A stretch of DNA of 5,943 nucleotides from contig JANYCO010000639.1 in the NCBI GenBank assembly GCA_025360235.1, positions 1 through 5,943 on the forward strand, written 5' to 3'. A program made the translations under genes and the position numbers. Each line of letters starts with the position of its first letter. The first letter of the stretch is position 1. Under the pieces are notes generated by a model. It was not told where the DNA came from, made no database searches, and was given only the letters and a program-made list of their open reading frames with translations. This document shows, in pieces, positions 5,312 through 5,943 of the stretch. Origin of the DNA: Cytophagales bacterium. Lineage in GTDB: Bacteria; Bacteroidota; Bacteroidia; Cytophagales; Cytophagaceae.

Positions 5312-5943
5312 CTACTCTTTAATAATTTTAAATGTTTGAATATCGTTATTGGTATTTAATTTCAGAATATACATTCCTGTAGGAAGGGAGTCACCTGTTT
5401 TAAAACCAGGATCTATAACCAGTTGCTTTATCAAAAGCTTTCCATTTAAATCATATATTTCAACAACTGTACCTTCTTTGGGTAATAAAGAAGAAATGCT
5501 GAACGAATCATAAAATGGATTGGGGATGATATTGATTTGACTGTTCGCTACCTCTATAACATATACTGTGTTACTATAAGAGATATCTCCATTATAATCA
5601 GTTTGCTTTATTCTGTAGCAATAAGAAGCAGACAAATTTTCTGCTTCTATATCCAGAAAAGAGTAGGAAGAAATAGTGTTGGAATTTCCGAATGGTTTTA
5701 CTGTTCCTACATTTACAAACGATTGTGATTTATTCTCCGAACGCTGAATTTCATACAGCGTATTGTTTTGTTCCGCTGCGGCAAACCAACTGACAACAAC
5801 CCCATTACTTTTTCTAACAGCATTTACGTTTAAAAAGTCTACCGGCAAAGGTGTGTTATCTATGGTAATATAATTCAGGTTAAAGCCAGGATTAACAACA
5901 GAAAGCAATAACGTGTGTTTTCCGGAGGTAAGATTTACAGTGG
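5312..5943 (-). CDS. C-terminal part of a secreted CBM6-like / FN3-like protein with T9SS sorting domain
   Basis: The frame is open to the right edge, so the gene continues outside the window; 209 residues are visible. The TTG near 5908 is an ordinary Leu codon inside the protein, not a start. Visible residues 1-29 (TVNLTSGKHTLLL, then GFNLNYITI) match the last strands of a CBM6-type carbohydrate-binding module. An FN3-like domain (about 32-130) follows, with LPVDF, VVVSWFAAAEQNN, YEIQRS and YRIKQTDYNGDISYSN, a pattern common in secreted Cytophaga-type proteins. Residues 135-209 are a T9SS-type sorting domain (INIIPNPF, VEIYDLNGKLL, LPTGMYILKL, FKIIKE). The missing N-terminal part is probably a catalytic or binding domain such as a glycoside hydrolase, but it cannot be identified here. 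It is transcribed convergently to the expansin operon, about 500 bp beyond its terminator. Confidence 0.85.
   Translation of the reverse strand, partial: TVNLTSGKHTLLLSVVNPGFNLNYITIDNTPLPVDFLNVNAVRKSNGVVVSWFAAAEQNNTLYEIQRSENKSQSFVNVGTVKPFGNSNTISSYSFLDIEAENLSASYCYRIKQTDYNGDISYSNTVYVIEVANSQINIIPNPFYDSFSISSLLPKEGTVVEIYDLNGKLLIKQLVIDPGFKTGDSLPTGMYILKLNTNNDIQTFKIIKE

Noticed and set aside
5537..5728. Plus-strand open frame of 63 codons
   Set aside because: It is antisense to the FN3-like domain of the right-edge gene, which has strong domain patterns.
5906..5908. TTG as start codon of the right-edge gene
   Set aside because: The same frame continues to the window edge with CBM6-like sequence (TVNLTSGKHTL), so this TTG is an internal Leu codon.

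Overview
The window looks like a low-GC Bacteroidota chromosome, most likely a cellulose- or plant-polymer-associated member of the Cytophagales or a related group (inference). Three of the five proteins end in a type IX secretion (T9SS) C-terminal sorting domain, a system found only in this phylum. Starts are AT-rich ATG-AAA-AAA without a strong Shine-Dalgarno sequence. The right-edge protein has the FN3-like plus T9SS tail typical of Cytophaga-type secreted enzymes.

Layout. Positions 1-330 are non-coding apart from a possible few codons at the left edge, and hold two dyad structures upstream of the first gene. Four plus-strand genes follow, packed as one apparent operon (331-4642): a secreted bacterial expansin with four Cys-rich repeats and a T9SS tail; 18 bp later an MbnP-family copper-protein homologue; overlapping it by 4 bp (ATGA) an MbnH/MauG-type di-heme enzyme; and 2 bp later a YHYH-domain protein with a T9SS tail. 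After a perfect 22-bp palindrome, a strong bidirectional terminator closes the unit at 4764-4805.

Positions 4806-5311 hold no convincing gene. They contain a GC-rich multi-hairpin element resembling a REP sequence (4911-4974) and a 193-bp segment bounded by 24-bp imperfect inverted repeats (5033-5225), which looks like a MITE or a deleted insertion sequence. The minus-strand gene from 5312 to the right edge is the C-terminal part of a secreted protein: the end of a CBM6-like domain, an FN3-like domain and a T9SS sorting domain.

How the genes may work together. MbnH homologues are known to oxidise a Trp of their MbnP partner to kynurenine, creating a copper site. Here the pair is translationally coupled, is followed by a cell-surface YHYH protein with many His/Cys residues, and is preceded by a cell-wall-loosening expansin. 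This suggests, but does not prove, a copper or redox protein system used alongside plant-cell-wall attack at the cell surface. The expansin-MbnP-MbnH-YHYH arrangement is the most interesting part of the window.
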